A stretch of 62,174 nucleotides of DNA, taken from contig URPH01000017.1 of the NCBI GenBank assembly GCA_900549665.1, positions 1 to 62,174 of the forward strand, read 5' to 3'. Positions 44,535 to 52,976 of the stretch are shown here, piece by piece (within the stretch, counting starts at the first letter, position 1; every line of letters begins with the position of its first letter). The position numbers and the translations under genes were made by a program. The notes under the pieces were generated by a model. That model worked only from the letters and a program-made list of their open reading frames with translations. It was not told where the DNA came from and ran no database searches. Origin of the DNA: an uncultured Lachnospiraceae bacterium (GTDB lineage: Bacteria > Bacillota > Clostridia > Lachnospirales > Lachnospiraceae).

Positions 44535-45872
44535 CTATGATTTGACACGCATCATTTTATAATAGCAGGGTATCAACAGCGCGCATGCGCCAAACCATGC
44601 AAGCGGGCTGGCGATGCAGACGGAATAATATCCGATCATGCCGGAAAGCCCGACTGTTGCTGCGATACGCATGACAAGCTCGATCATGCAGGCGGCAAAG
44701 GGTGCTGTACCATTCTGCATACTCTGGATAGAGGTACGGTATATGGCCAAAAGTCCCAGAATAAAGTAAAACGGTGCGACAATGGTCAGATAGAGATCGG
44801 AATAATAATAGATTTCATCGGTCGGTGCTGACAAAAACAGCCGTACGATCGGATGGCGCAGTAAAAGGATACCGATGCACATGATCAGGTTGAAGCTCTC
44901 TGTCTGGATCAGGCAGGCGCGTACACCGGTACGGATCCTCTGTGTGTTTCCGGCACCGAAGTTTTGGGCTACGTAGTTGGAAATGGCGGTCATCATGGCG
45001 TTGTTGACAAGGACGGAAAGCTGATCGGCTTTGGACGCGGCGGTATAGCCGGCTACGGCAGCAGTTCCCATTGAATTGACAACGGTCTGCATGGCAAGCT
45101 GTCCGATACACATAACAGACATCTGAAAACCCATGGGAAATCCGGTTTTCAGATGTTTTTTAATGATATCATTGAGATCCTGAAAGTCCTGTTTGTGCAG
45201 ATGCATGATGGGATATTTTTTCAGTCCGACCAAAAGGCAGAGTATAGCTGATAAAAACTGCGAAAGAATCGTAGCCCATGCAGCTCCGGCCACGCCCATA
45301 TGGAAGGGCAGGATAAAAAGCACATCCAGAAAGATATTTAATATAGAAGATATGACTAAAAAATAAAGAGGCGTCTGACTGTCGCCGAGTGCGCGGAGCA
45401 TATTGGATACCATATTGTAAAAAACGGTTGCTCCGGTTCCCAAAAGGACGACAAACATATAAGCGTAAGCGCCTTCTTCAATATCAGAGGGAATTTTCAT
45501 GAGGATGAGAAAGGTGCGGGCAAATGCACAGCAGATGATCGTCAGGACAACGGTAAAAGCGATGCTTAAAACTGTGGAGGCTGCGATGCTCTTTCTCATA
45601 TTTTTTTCATCCTTTGCACCGCAGTACTGTCCAAGACAGATACCAAATCCGCCGGTAAATCCATTGATAAAACAAAATACAAAATAAATGATAATGCTGG
45701 TGCTGCCCACAGCAGCAAGCGATTCCGCACCGAGCGTTTTGCCGACGATAACCGAATCTGCCAGTGTATAAAAAAGCTGAAATAAGTTTCCGAGGATAAC
45801 CGGGAAAGCAAATTTTAAAAGTGACCGGAAGGGGCTTCCTACGGTCAGATCCATTTCTTTTGTTTTTGACAT
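44535..45872 (-). CDS. MATE family efflux transporter
   Basis: The 445-residue membrane protein begins MSKTKEMDLTVGSPFRSLLK and has the MATE segments FAFPVILGNLFQLFYTLADS and GFPMGFQMSVMCIGQLAMQT. The start follows AATAAGGAGG. It ends 32 bases from the end of the convergent MATE gene, but the two proteins are clearly different, so this is not a recent duplication. No linked regulator is apparent. Confidence 0.9.
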   Translation of the reverse strand: MSKTKEMDLTVGSPFRSLLKFAFPVILGNLFQLFYTLADSVIVGKTLGAESLAAVGSTSIIIYFVFCFINGFTGGFGICLGQYCGAKDEKNMRKSIAASTVLSIAFTVVLTIICCAFARTFLILMKIPSDIEEGAYAYMFVVLLGTGATVFYNMVSNMLRALGDSQTPLYFLVISSILNIFLDVLFILPFHMGVAGAAWATILSQFLSAILCLLVGLKKYPIMHLHKQDFQDLNDIIKKHLKTGFPMGFQMSVMCIGQLAMQTVVNSMGTAAVAGYTAASKADQLSVLVNNAMMTAISNYVAQNFGAGNTQRIRTGVRACLIQTESFNLIMCIGILLLRHPIVRLFLSAPTDEIYYYSDLYLTIVAPFYFILGLLAIYRTSIQSMQNGTAPFAACMIELVMRIAATVGLSGMIGYYSVCIASPLAWFGACALLIPCYYKMMRVKS

Positions 45873-45971
45873 AACAGCCTCCTTATTGCATAACCTGTCT
45901 AAAAAGCAAGCCTATTATAGTATAAAGAAATGAAAAGTAAAAGAGCTTTTTTATATTAGAGAAGGTAATTG

Positions 45972-46748
45972 TCAGGAAAGCATTTGGAAGCCCATGATCA
46001 CAATGCCAAGGACAACCAGTACGACACCGGTTGCACGGTTTAATGTTTTCGGAGTTGCCTTATTGGCAAATACGGCAGCAATCCGCGCCCATAACAGGGT
46101 GAAGATCACGCAGAGTATCCATACCAGTTTATCGGGCAGGCCTCCGATTGTGAAATGGGAAATGGCGCCTGTCAGAGCCGTAAATGTCATGATAAAGACG
46201 CTGGTGCCGACTGCTGTTTTCAATTCGTAGCCAAGAACAGATGTCAGGATCAAGAGCATCATCATGCCGCCGCCGGCACCGATAAAGCCGCAGATAAATC
46301 CGATCATCACACCGCAGATGACAGACTGGATCGCACGTTTTTTGGCAGAAACGCCCTGCATGGCTTCCTTGGTGGTCATGACCGGACGCACGATAAATTT
46401 GATACCGAGTAAAAATGTCATAAATACAGAAAAGCCGCCCATGGTAGAGGAAGGCACGAGGCTTGCAACGAAGCTGCCGACAACTGTGAAAACAAGGACG
46501 CTTGCCATCATAATAAGACCGTTTCGGATGTCCAGATTTTTATTTTTGTGATAGGTATAAGCGGAAATGGCGCTTGCCAGTACGTCGGAGGATAAGGCTA
46601 TTCCCACTGCCATATAAGGGTCCATGCCAAGAAAAGTGATCAGCATGGGGCTGATGACCGCAGCGGCGCTCATTCCGGCGAAGCCGGTGCCAAGTCCGGC
46701 GCCCATGCCTGCAAAAAAGGTAATTAAAATCGTAAAAAATATGTTCAT
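45972..46748 (-). CDS. TauE/SafE family sulfite/sulfonate exporter-like protein
   Basis: The 258-residue protein has about eight membrane segments and TauE/SafE family motifs: GAGLGTGFAGMSAAAVISPM in the first half and GFICGFIGAGGGMMMLLIL in the second. Members move sulfite, sulfonates or other sulfur and organic anions. The gene starts 3 bases after a MarR gene stop, so the pair forms one operon, and the exporter is probably controlled by that regulator. Confidence 0.85.
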   Translation of the reverse strand: MNIFFTILITFFAGMGAGLGTGFAGMSAAAVISPMLITFLGMDPYMAVGIALSSDVLASAISAYTYHKNKNLDIRNGLIMMASVLVFTVVGSFVASLVPSSTMGGFSVFMTFLLGIKFIVRPVMTTKEAMQGVSAKKRAIQSVICGVMIGFICGFIGAGGGMMMLLILTSVLGYELKTAVGTSVFIMTFTALTGAISHFTIGGLPDKLVWILCVIFTLLWARIAAVFANKATPKTLNRATGVVLVVLGIVIMGFQMLS

Positions 46749-46751
46749 AGC

Positions 46752-47186
46752 TTAGTGATCCTCCTTTAAGATGCTGTCCAGATTTGTTCCGATCACATCT
46801 AATGTTGCAAAAAAAGTCTTTCTCATTTCATCATCGGTATGGTCGAATATTTTTTCAAAAAATGTATTTTGAAGCTGTCTGCCGTGTTCAATGACAGGAA
46901 CTGCCTTGTCGGTACAAAAAAGCTCTGTCTTGCGGCGGTCTCCCTTGACAGACTGACGGATCAGATAGCCCGTTTGTACCAGCCGTTCCACGTAAAGCGA
47001 TACCAGATTGGCTTTGATATGCCGTAGTTCAACGATCTCACTTGCGGTCCTGCAGTCCGGATTGTTGCCAAGAAACATCAGAATGTCAAACGCCGTCTGT
47101 GGCAGGTCGAGCTCTTTACAAAGCGGCTTGCAGGCATTACTGTATGCAAGAGACAGTTTTTGGGAAAATTCTATACTGGGATTCAT
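46752..47186 (-). CDS. MarR family transcriptional regulator
   Basis: The 144-residue protein has a winged helix region (TASEIVELRHIKANLVSLYV and DRRKTELFCTDKA forming the wing) typical of MarR dimers. The start follows AAGGAGAG. An AT-rich palindrome TTCAAATTTGAA lies 47 bases upstream and probably serves as its own operator. It heads a two-gene operon with TauE/SafE. Confidence 0.88.
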   Translation of the reverse strand: MNPSIEFSQKLSLAYSNACKPLCKELDLPQTAFDILMFLGNNPDCRTASEIVELRHIKANLVSLYVERLVQTGYLIRQSVKGDRRKTELFCTDKAVPVIEHGRQLQNTFFEKIFDHTDDEMRKTFFATLDVIGTNLDSILKEDH

Positions 47187-47232
47187 GTGATCTCTCCTTA
47201 TGCTGTGTATTTAAAAGTTCAAAATAATATAT

Positions 47233-47244
47233 TTCAAATTTGAA
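47233..47244. promoter_or_regulatory. Candidate MarR operator
   Basis: TTCAAATTTGAA is a perfect 12-base palindrome upstream of the marR-type gene, in the region where its promoter must lie. MarR proteins commonly bind such AT-rich dyads. Confidence 0.55.
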
Positions 47245-47284
47245 GTATTATAGCACGCATATATAAAATTAGTCAAATGTCTAA

Positions 47285-47446
47285 GTCAAATCTCTTCCCA
47301 AGACAGGAAATCCGGAGCATATGAAGACCAATGCCGAGGTGGATTTTGAAATCAACGCCGAGGATATAGAGAAGCTTAAGAACTTCAAAAAGATCGAAAG
47401 CTATGGCAAGAGCGGTGTATTCCCTGTATACGGTGGAAAGCTTTAA
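47285..47446 (+). pseudogene. C-terminal fragment of an aldo/keto reductase
   Basis: The open frame reads VKSLPKTGNPEHMKTNAEVD and continues to a stop after VFPVYGGKL, about 53 residues. This resembles the C-terminal tail of aldo/keto reductases, where a Lys-Thr or Lys-Ser near a Pro is followed by an Asn-rich helix. There is no start codon with a ribosome binding site, and the barrel is missing. It is a remnant. Confidence 0.55.
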
Positions 47447-47546
47447 TTTTATAATCAATTCTGGCAAATCAATAAAAGATGATCAATGATAAAAGATGTT
47501 CGATGGGCATCTTTTATTTTAATAATAGGAATTATTATTATTTTTA

Positions 47547-47575
47547 TTGACGGCAGAATAGAGTTGTTATATAAT
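47547..47575 (+). promoter_or_regulatory. Promoter of the perR/oxidative-stress cluster
   Basis: TTGACG (47547-47552) and TATAAT (47570-47575) are 17 bases apart. The surrounding sequence is very AT-rich with TTATTAAGAATAA just downstream, which could contain a PerR box, though no clear TTATAATNATTATAA match is present. Confidence 0.7.
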
Positions 47576-47609
47576 CCTTATTAAGAATAAATCCTAACAA
47601 GGAGGACGG

Positions 47610-48007
47610 ATGACAAATAGAAGAAATACCATCCAGAAAGATCTGGTACGAAATGCTGTATATGAGATGAAAAGACATGTTACAGCAAATGAAGTGTATG
47701 AATTTGTTAAAAAACATACCCTACAATCGGAAAGGGAACTGTATATAGGAACCTTGATATATTGGTAGAAGAGGGAGCCTTGAGAAAGGTTGAAGTCCCG
47801 GATGGGCCGAACCGCTATGACTTTACGTTGAAAAATCACTACCATGTCAGGTGCGTAAAGTGCGGTGAGGTTTTAGATGTGGATATGGATGAAGTGCCGG
47901 ATTTGCTGGAAAGGATTCAGGATACTCACGGAATGGAATTTCTGGATTATGATATTTCATTTAAAGGCATTTGTCCTAAATGTAGAAAGAAGGTAACAGA
48001 GAAATAA
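47610..48007 (+). pseudogene. perR: PerR/Fur family regulator with a one-base frameshift
   Basis: The first frame (MTNRRNTIQKDLVRNAVYEM) gives the Fur-type winged helix start, then goes out of frame near 47719 in CATACCCTACAATC. One base appears lost. The other frame continues correctly with TIGKGTVYRNLDILVEEGAL to the end, including the metal region YHVRCVKCGEV and the last CPKC. All domains are there, so one base insertion would restore a normal PerR of about 132 residues. It may be a true recent mutation or a sequence error. Neighbours are the classic clostridial PerR targets. Confidence 0.8.
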
Positions 48008-48008
48008 T

Positions 48009-48216
48009 ATGGATAAAAAAGCAATGTATAAGTTAAGCTATGGATTGTTTGTACTGACCGCCAGGAAAGACGGACGATGGTCAGACAATATGGCGTTGCA
48101 GAATTTGTGGATATGAATATGTAGGTGAAGAACTGCCGGATGATTTTATATGTCCTTTATGTAAGCACCCGGCATCAGATTTTGAAAAAGTAGTAAAGAA
48201 AACGGAGGATAAAGAA
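48009..48216 (+). pseudogene. Flavin reductase-rubredoxin (high molecular weight rubredoxin) with large deletion
   Basis: MDKKAMYKLSYGLFVLTAR is the N-terminus of the flavin-binding domain of this fused protein. About 140 residues are then absent, and a rubredoxin domain follows in another frame (WRCRICGYEYVG, then FICPLC). The N-terminal frame stops early at 48117-48119. The rubredoxin frame has no stop before the rubrerythrin start and stays in frame with it. In intact form it would donate electrons to rubrerythrin or a diiron flavoprotein. It lies one base after perR. Confidence 0.75.
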
Positions 48217-48759
48217 ATGACAACAAACAAATACGCAGGAACACAGACAGAGAAAAATTTACAGGAGGCATTTGCAGGAGAATCTCAGGCAAGAAATAAG
48301 TATACCTATTTTGCTTCTGTAGCAAAAAAGGAAGGCTATGAGCAGATGGCAGCGTTGTTTTTAAAGACCGCAGATAATGAGAAAGAACACGCAAAGATGT
48401 GGTTCAAGGAATTAGCAGGAATTGGTGATACAAAAGCAAATTTAGCAGCGGCTGCAGATGGCGAAAATTATGAGTGGACAGATATGTATGAAGACTTTGC
48501 TAAAACCGCTGAGGAAGAAGGTTTCCCTGAGCTTGCAGCAAAATTCAGGGCTGTAGGAGAGATTGAAAAACACCATGAGGAGAGATACCGTGCACTTCTT
48601 AAGAATATTGAAACTGCACAGGTGTTTGAAAAAAGTGAAGTCAAGGTATGGGAATGCCGTAACTGCGGACATATTGTAGTAGGAACCAAGGCTCCGGAGG
48701 TATGTCCGGTATGCAATCATCCGCAGAGCTATTTTGAAGTACATGAAGAGAATTATTAG
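48217..48759 (+). CDS. rbr: Rubrerythrin
   Basis: The 180-residue protein has a ferritin-like diiron domain (EAFAGESQARNKYTYFASVA, DNEKEHAKMWF, EIEKHHEERY) and a C-terminal rubredoxin domain (WECRNCGHIVVG and CPVCNHPQSYF). It reduces hydrogen peroxide in anaerobes. The start follows ACGGAGG. The upstream rubredoxin remnant is in the same frame with no stop between. It belongs to a PerR-type defence cluster with superoxide reductase and hemerythrin. Confidence 0.95.
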   Translation: MTTNKYAGTQTEKNLQEAFAGESQARNKYTYFASVAKKEGYEQMAALFLKTADNEKEHAKMWFKELAGIGDTKANLAAAADGENYEWTDMYEDFAKTAEEEGFPELAAKFRAVGEIEKHHEERYRALLKNIETAQVFEKSEVKVWECRNCGHIVVGTKAPEVCPVCNHPQSYFEVHEENY

Positions 48760-48764
48760 AGCTT

Positions 48765-49014
48765 TCTGAAAGCCGGGTTATTGGATCAGGAACAGTTTTA
48801 GATAGTGCAAGACTGAGATATAAGCTTGGTGAGTATTTATCGGTAGATAGCAGGAGTGTATGGCATAGATGGTATTTCATTAAGTATGCCTGCTATTGTA
48901 GGTGCAGATGGAGTGGAGGCTGATATACCTCTTAATTTAAATGGAGAGGAAGCGTTAAAGCTTAAGGAATCAGCGGATGCTTTGAAAAAGATTGTAGAAA
49001 CGATTGAATTATAA
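48765..49014 (+). pseudogene. L-lactate dehydrogenase remnant, two fragments joined
   Basis: The first part reads RVIGSGTVLDSARLRYKLGE, the substrate and helix region in the middle of lactate dehydrogenase. After a junction near 48857 and a frame change, the C-terminus follows (GISLSMPAIVGADGVEADIP to IVETIEL). The N-terminal NAD domain and about 85 residues including the catalytic histidine are absent. It is dead, lying between two intact stress genes. Confidence 0.75.
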
Positions 49015-49044
49015 ACTTTTATTGATGAAAGGAAATATGAAAAT

Positions 49045-49419
49045 ATGGAAGTAAAATATTATGTATGTAAGCATTGTGGAAATATTATTGAAAAAGTAAA
49101 AGATAAGGGAGTGCCTGTGATGTGCTGCGGGGAGGTTATGCAGGAGTTAAAAGCCGGAGTGACTGATGCAGCAGTTGAAAAGCACGTACCTGTATATACA
49201 GTGGAAGGCAATCATGTTCATGTCGTAGTCGGAGAGACAAAGCATCCAATGCTTGAAGAACACTTTATTGAGTGGATTACCGTAAATACCGATCAGGGTA
49301 TCTACAGAAAACAGTTAAATCCCGGACAGGAGCCAATTGCAGATTTTTATCTGTGCGATGGTGAACAGGTAGAGGAAGTATATGCATATTGTAATTTACA
49401 TGGATTATGGAAATGCTAA
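49045..49419 (+). CDS. dfx: Desulfoferrodoxin (superoxide reductase)
   Basis: The 124-residue protein has an N-terminal desulforedoxin iron site (YVCKHCGN and MCCGEVM) and the C-terminal superoxide reductase centre with Glu-Lys-His (VEKHVPVY), HVHVVVGE, HPM and CNLHGLWKC. It reduces superoxide to peroxide without making oxygen; rubrerythrin encoded upstream can then remove the peroxide. The start follows AAGGAAATATG. The gene is intact in spite of decay on both sides of rubrerythrin. Confidence 0.95.
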   Translation: MEVKYYVCKHCGNIIEKVKDKGVPVMCCGEVMQELKAGVTDAAVEKHVPVYTVEGNHVHVVVGETKHPMLEEHFIEWITVNTDQGIYRKQLNPGQEPIADFYLCDGEQVEEVYAYCNLHGLWKC

Positions 49420-49478
49420 AAAATATGAAAGAGGAACAACTTTTTAAAGTAGAATACAAATGAAAGCAGGACTAATTT

Positions 49479-49877
49479 ATGTATGAAATGAAACCAGAAT
49501 ATTATATTGGTATAGATATGATAGACGAAGAGCACAAGCAGTTATTTAAATATGCAGATGAAGCATACGAACTTCTTCATGATGAGTATACACCGGATAA
49601 ATATGATAGAATTGATGCAATATTGAAAAATCTTCGCGATTATACAGCCAAACACTTCCATGATGAAGAGCAGTATATGGAATCTATCAATTATAAGAAA
49701 TTATTTACACAAAAAGTCCAGCATCAGGAATTTATAAATAAGCTTGAGGAATTTATGGAACAACACAATGATGAGGTGGAAGATCAGGATGCGCAGATCA
49801 TGGGAATTTTAAATTTTCTCACGGAGTGGCTGGTCAATCATATTCTGTATGTTGATGGTCAAATTCCAAGAGGTTGA
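49479..49877 (+). CDS. Bacteriohemerythrin
   Basis: The 132-residue four-helix protein carries the hemerythrin diiron ligands: His in EEHKQLF, HFHDEEQYM, HQEF and HILYVD. It binds oxygen reversibly, in anaerobes probably for sensing or scavenging. The start follows GCAGGA. It is the last gene of the oxidative-stress cluster; a terminator lies about 120 bases downstream. Confidence 0.92.
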   Translation: MYEMKPEYYIGIDMIDEEHKQLFKYADEAYELLHDEYTPDKYDRIDAILKNLRDYTAKHFHDEEQYMESINYKKLFTQKVQHQEFINKLEEFMEQHNDEVEDQDAQIMGILNFLTEWLVNHILYVDGQIPRG

Positions 49878-49996
49878 TATATTCTATTTCCGTTGATGAG
49901 GCTTTCAGTCAGTTGAAAGCGGAGATTTAATGTAGAATCTATGTTTTCCATCAGATATATTAGTAATTGCAGAGAATATTGAGTTATGTTAAAATG

Positions 49997-50030
49997 ACAT
50001 TGGTTAGAGCACCCTAACCAATGTTTTTTA
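49997..50030 (+). terminator. Terminator of the oxidative-stress cluster
   Basis: ACATTGGTTAG (49997-50007) and CTAACCAATGT form an 11-base-pair stem with a six-base loop, followed by TTTTTTA. Confidence 0.85.
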
Positions 50031-50051
50031 TATATAACAGGAGATGAAGCA

Positions 50052-50864
50052 ATGAGCGAGAAAATGACTCTTTCCGGTGTGCCGGAGACCATGCTGCAGA
50101 CAATATATGCCAGAGCAAAGGAAACAAAGACACGTGGTGGAATTTATGATCAGAAGGCGGTTGAGATCGTAGACAAGATTGACTATGATTTTTCACTTGC
50201 TGACAAGGATCCCGCCATGCATGACGGTGTTATCGCACGTACCATCGTGCTTGACCGTATGACAAAGGACTTTTTACAAAAGTATCCGGATGCGGTTGTT
50301 GTAAATATTGCGTGTGGACTGGATACCCGCTGCTATCGTATGGAGGGCTATTCACACTGGTACAATCTGGATCTGCCGGAGACGATTGCCGTGCGTGAAA
50401 GACTGCTGCCGGAAAGCGGTACGATTTCGCAGATCGCGATGTCAGCCATGGATGACTGGAGTGACCGGATTGCAGAAAAAGACCATACAGCCCTTGTTAT
50501 TATTGAAGGATTGACGATGTATCTGTCAGAGGCAGACGTAAAACAGATTTTCTCCATTATCCGCAACTGCTTTAAAGAGGCAGAAGTATTTGTAGAGGTC
50601 ATGAATCCCATGATGGTAAAAAATATCAAGGAAAAATCCATTGAAGGCAGCAATGCCAAATTTACCTGGGGTATCAAAAAAGGAAAATATCTCGCAGACC
50701 TGCTGCCCGGTTTTTCTTATGTGGAAGAGCATGGCCTGACCGAAGGTATGGCTGAATTTAAGTCTATTTACAAGCTGTTGGATAAGATCCCCGCGATCCG
50801 TGATATTTCAAACAGGATCGTTGTTCTTTCAAGCATAAACAACTTTTTGACCCTTTGCCCCTGA
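50052..50864 (+). CDS. Leucine carboxyl methyltransferase family SAM enzyme
   Basis: The 270-residue class I methyltransferase belongs to the LCM/polyketide O-methyltransferase group. The SAM loop is VVVNIACGLDTRCYRME, followed by NLDLPE and a later IEGLTMYLSE, typical of the family. The bacterial targets are unknown. The start follows CAGGAGATG. The last six residues FLTLCP are encoded by the start of a dispersed intergenic repeat, so the natural C-terminus was probably changed by insertion of that repeat. Confidence 0.85.
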   Translation: MSEKMTLSGVPETMLQTIYARAKETKTRGGIYDQKAVEIVDKIDYDFSLADKDPAMHDGVIARTIVLDRMTKDFLQKYPDAVVVNIACGLDTRCYRMEGYSHWYNLDLPETIAVRERLLPESGTISQIAMSAMDDWSDRIAEKDHTALVIIEGLTMYLSEADVKQIFSIIRNCFKEAEVFVEVMNPMMVKNIKEKSIEGSNAKFTWGIKKGKYLADLLPGFSYVEEHGLTEGMAEFKSIYKLLDKIPAIRDISNRIVVLSSINNFLTLCP

Positions 50865-51037
50865 CTTGATATCTACGAATTGCTCCGTTGCAAAGCAACT
50901 CCCGCAATTCTCAAACATTCGAAATCCGCTGATTTACTGCGTAAATCGCTACTTTCTCATGTTTGGCGGGTCCCAAGATCAAAAGTCTTATCGTGCAAGC
51001 ACGATAAGACTTTTTGACCTTTTGACCCTGATATCAT
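50844..51037 (+). repeat. Dispersed structured intergenic repeat, copy 1 (longest)
   Basis: The copy starts in the methyltransferase 3' end with TTTTTGACCCTTTGCCCCTG and ends at CCTTTTGACCCTGATATCAT. Internal stems include GAATTGC/GCAATTC enclosing GTTGC/GCAAC, and AAAGTCTTATCGTGC paired with GCACGATAAGACTTT. Shorter or partial copies lie at 59331 and 62117 in the same orientation. Confidence 0.85.
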
Positions 51038-51225
51038 AAAATTTTCACAAATATTTGATGAACTAATATTTGACATTTAAAAATATTGTCCTTAAAATGA
51101 CTCACAGAACTCCCTTATTCCGATGTCAAATCTGAGGAATACAGGGCGTTTATATTTATACGACAAAACCTTTCAATTGTTTGCGAGAACCAGATTACAA
51201 AAAGAAGAGGAGGTAATAGAATCAA

Positions 51226-52974
51226 ATGCTTAAAACATTAGGAACTCAGCTTAAAGAGTTTAAAAAGGATTCGATCAAGACGCCGATCTTTATGATCCTG
51301 GAAGTTTTGATGGAGATGATCATTCCGTTTCTCATGGCTTCTATTATTGATGATGGTGTGGAAAAAGGAGATATCCGTCATATTTATATTGTTGGCATTT
51401 TTATGATCGTGGCTGCCCTTATCGGATTGTATGCCGGTATCATGGGCGGTGTCTGCGGAGCCAATGCATCTGCCGGCTTTGCCAGAAACCTGAGAAAAGC
51501 GATGTATGAAAATATACAGAAATTCTCATTTTCCAACATTGACAAATTCAGTACAGCGGGACTGATCACTCGACTGACCACGGATGTGACCAATGTGCAG
51601 AATGCATATCAGATGTTACTTCGTATGTTTGTCCGCGCGCCTATCAGTATGGTATGTGCCATGATCATGTCTTTTTATATCAATGCGAGACTGGCGACAA
51701 TTTATCTGGTTGCCGTTTTGATCCTGGGCGTTGCTTTATTTTTCATTATTCACAAGGTATCGGGATATTTTCAGGAAGTCTTTGAAAAATATGATGATCT
51801 GAATGCCAGTGTGCAGGAAAATGTATCCGGTATCCGTGTGGTAAAAGCATATGTCCGTGAGGATTATGAAAACCGGAAGTTTTCCAAGGCAAGCTACAAT
51901 GTATACAGGATGTTTGTAAAGGCAGAAAAGATACTGTCCTACAATGCGCCTCTGATGCAGATCACGGTTTATGGCTGTATCCTCGGTATCAGCTGGCTGG
52001 GTGCAAAGATGATCGTTTCCGATACTCTGACAACCGGCGAGCTTATGAGTCTTCTGACTTACTGCATGAACATTCTGATGAGTCTGATGATGTTATCCAT
52101 GGTCTTTGTCATGTTATCCATGAGTACCGCAAGCTGTGAGCGTATCGCTGAGGTGCTCAATGAAAAATCAGAGCTTTCCAATCCTAAGGATCCCATTATG
52201 GATGTGGCTGACGGAAGTATTATCTTTGATCATGTGGATTTCAGCTACAAAAAAGGCAGCGGTGAATATGTATTAAAGGATATCAACCTCGATATCAAGG
52301 CCGGCGAGACGATTGGTATTATCGGCGGAACCGGTAGTGCCAAGTCAAGCCTTGTCAACCTGATCAGCCGACTGTATGACGTGACAAACGGCAGCATCCG
52401 CGTCGGCGGAAAGGATGTCCGTTCCTATGATATGGAAGTGCTGCGAAACCAGGTTGCGGTCGTATTGCAGAAAAATGTCCTGTTCTCCGGTACGATCTTG
52501 GACAATCTTCGCTGGGGCAATAAGGAGGCAACCAGAGAGGAATGTATCCGTGCCTGTCAGTTAGCATGTGCTGACGAATTTATTGAAAAAATGCCGGACG
52601 GATATGATACCTATATTGAACAGGGCGGCTCCAATGTATCCGGCGGCCAGAAGCAGCGTCTGTGTATTGCAAGGGCACTACTGAAAAATCCCAAGGTATT
52701 GATCTTAGATGACTCGACCAGTGCCGTGGATACCGCGACGGATGCGCGTATCCGCGAAGCCTTTGCCAGGGAAATTCCGGGTACGACAAAGCTTATCATC
52801 GCACAGAGAATATCCAGTGTGCAGAACGCAGACCGGATCATTGTCATGAATGATGGAGAGATTGACGGCTTTGGCAGTCATGAGGAGTTGCTTTCAGCTA
52901 ACAGGATTTACAGAGAAGTATACGAATCCCAGACCCAGGGTGGCGGAGATTTCGATGAGAAAGGAGGCCTTTGA
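51226..52974 (+). CDS. ABC exporter half-transporter, subunit 1 of heterodimer
   Basis: The 582-residue protein has six membrane segments then an ATPase domain: Walker A IIGGTGSAKSSL, signature NVSGGQKQRL, Walker B VLILDDSTSAVD. The catalytic glutamate after Walker B is Asp, the usual sign of the degenerate site in heterodimeric exporters such as BmrC/LmrC types. The partner gene starts 2 bases after it. Such pairs export drugs, lipids or peptides. The start follows GAGGAGG. Confidence 0.92.
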   Translation: MLKTLGTQLKEFKKDSIKTPIFMILEVLMEMIIPFLMASIIDDGVEKGDIRHIYIVGIFMIVAALIGLYAGIMGGVCGANASAGFARNLRKAMYENIQKFSFSNIDKFSTAGLITRLTTDVTNVQNAYQMLLRMFVRAPISMVCAMIMSFYINARLATIYLVAVLILGVALFFIIHKVSGYFQEVFEKYDDLNASVQENVSGIRVVKAYVREDYENRKFSKASYNVYRMFVKAEKILSYNAPLMQITVYGCILGISWLGAKMIVSDTLTTGELMSLLTYCMNILMSLMMLSMVFVMLSMSTASCERIAEVLNEKSELSNPKDPIMDVADGSIIFDHVDFSYKKGSGEYVLKDINLDIKAGETIGIIGGTGSAKSSLVNLISRLYDVTNGSIRVGGKDVRSYDMEVLRNQVAVVLQKNVLFSGTILDNLRWGNKEATREECIRACQLACADEFIEKMPDGYDTYIEQGGSNVSGGQKQRLCIARALLKNPKVLILDDSTSAVDTATDARIREAFAREIPGTTKLIIAQRISSVQNADRIIVMNDGEIDGFGSHEELLSANRIYREVYESQTQGGGDFDEKGGL

Positions 52975-52976
52975 TT

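Noticed and set aside
43141..45872. Convergent MATE genes as a recent inverted duplication
   Set aside because: The two proteins share only family motifs and differ in most positions, so they are not a recent copy.
47594..47609. Clear PerR box at the cluster promoter
   Set aside because: AT-rich sequence is present, but no close match to TTATAATNATTATAA could be placed, so no operator is annotated.
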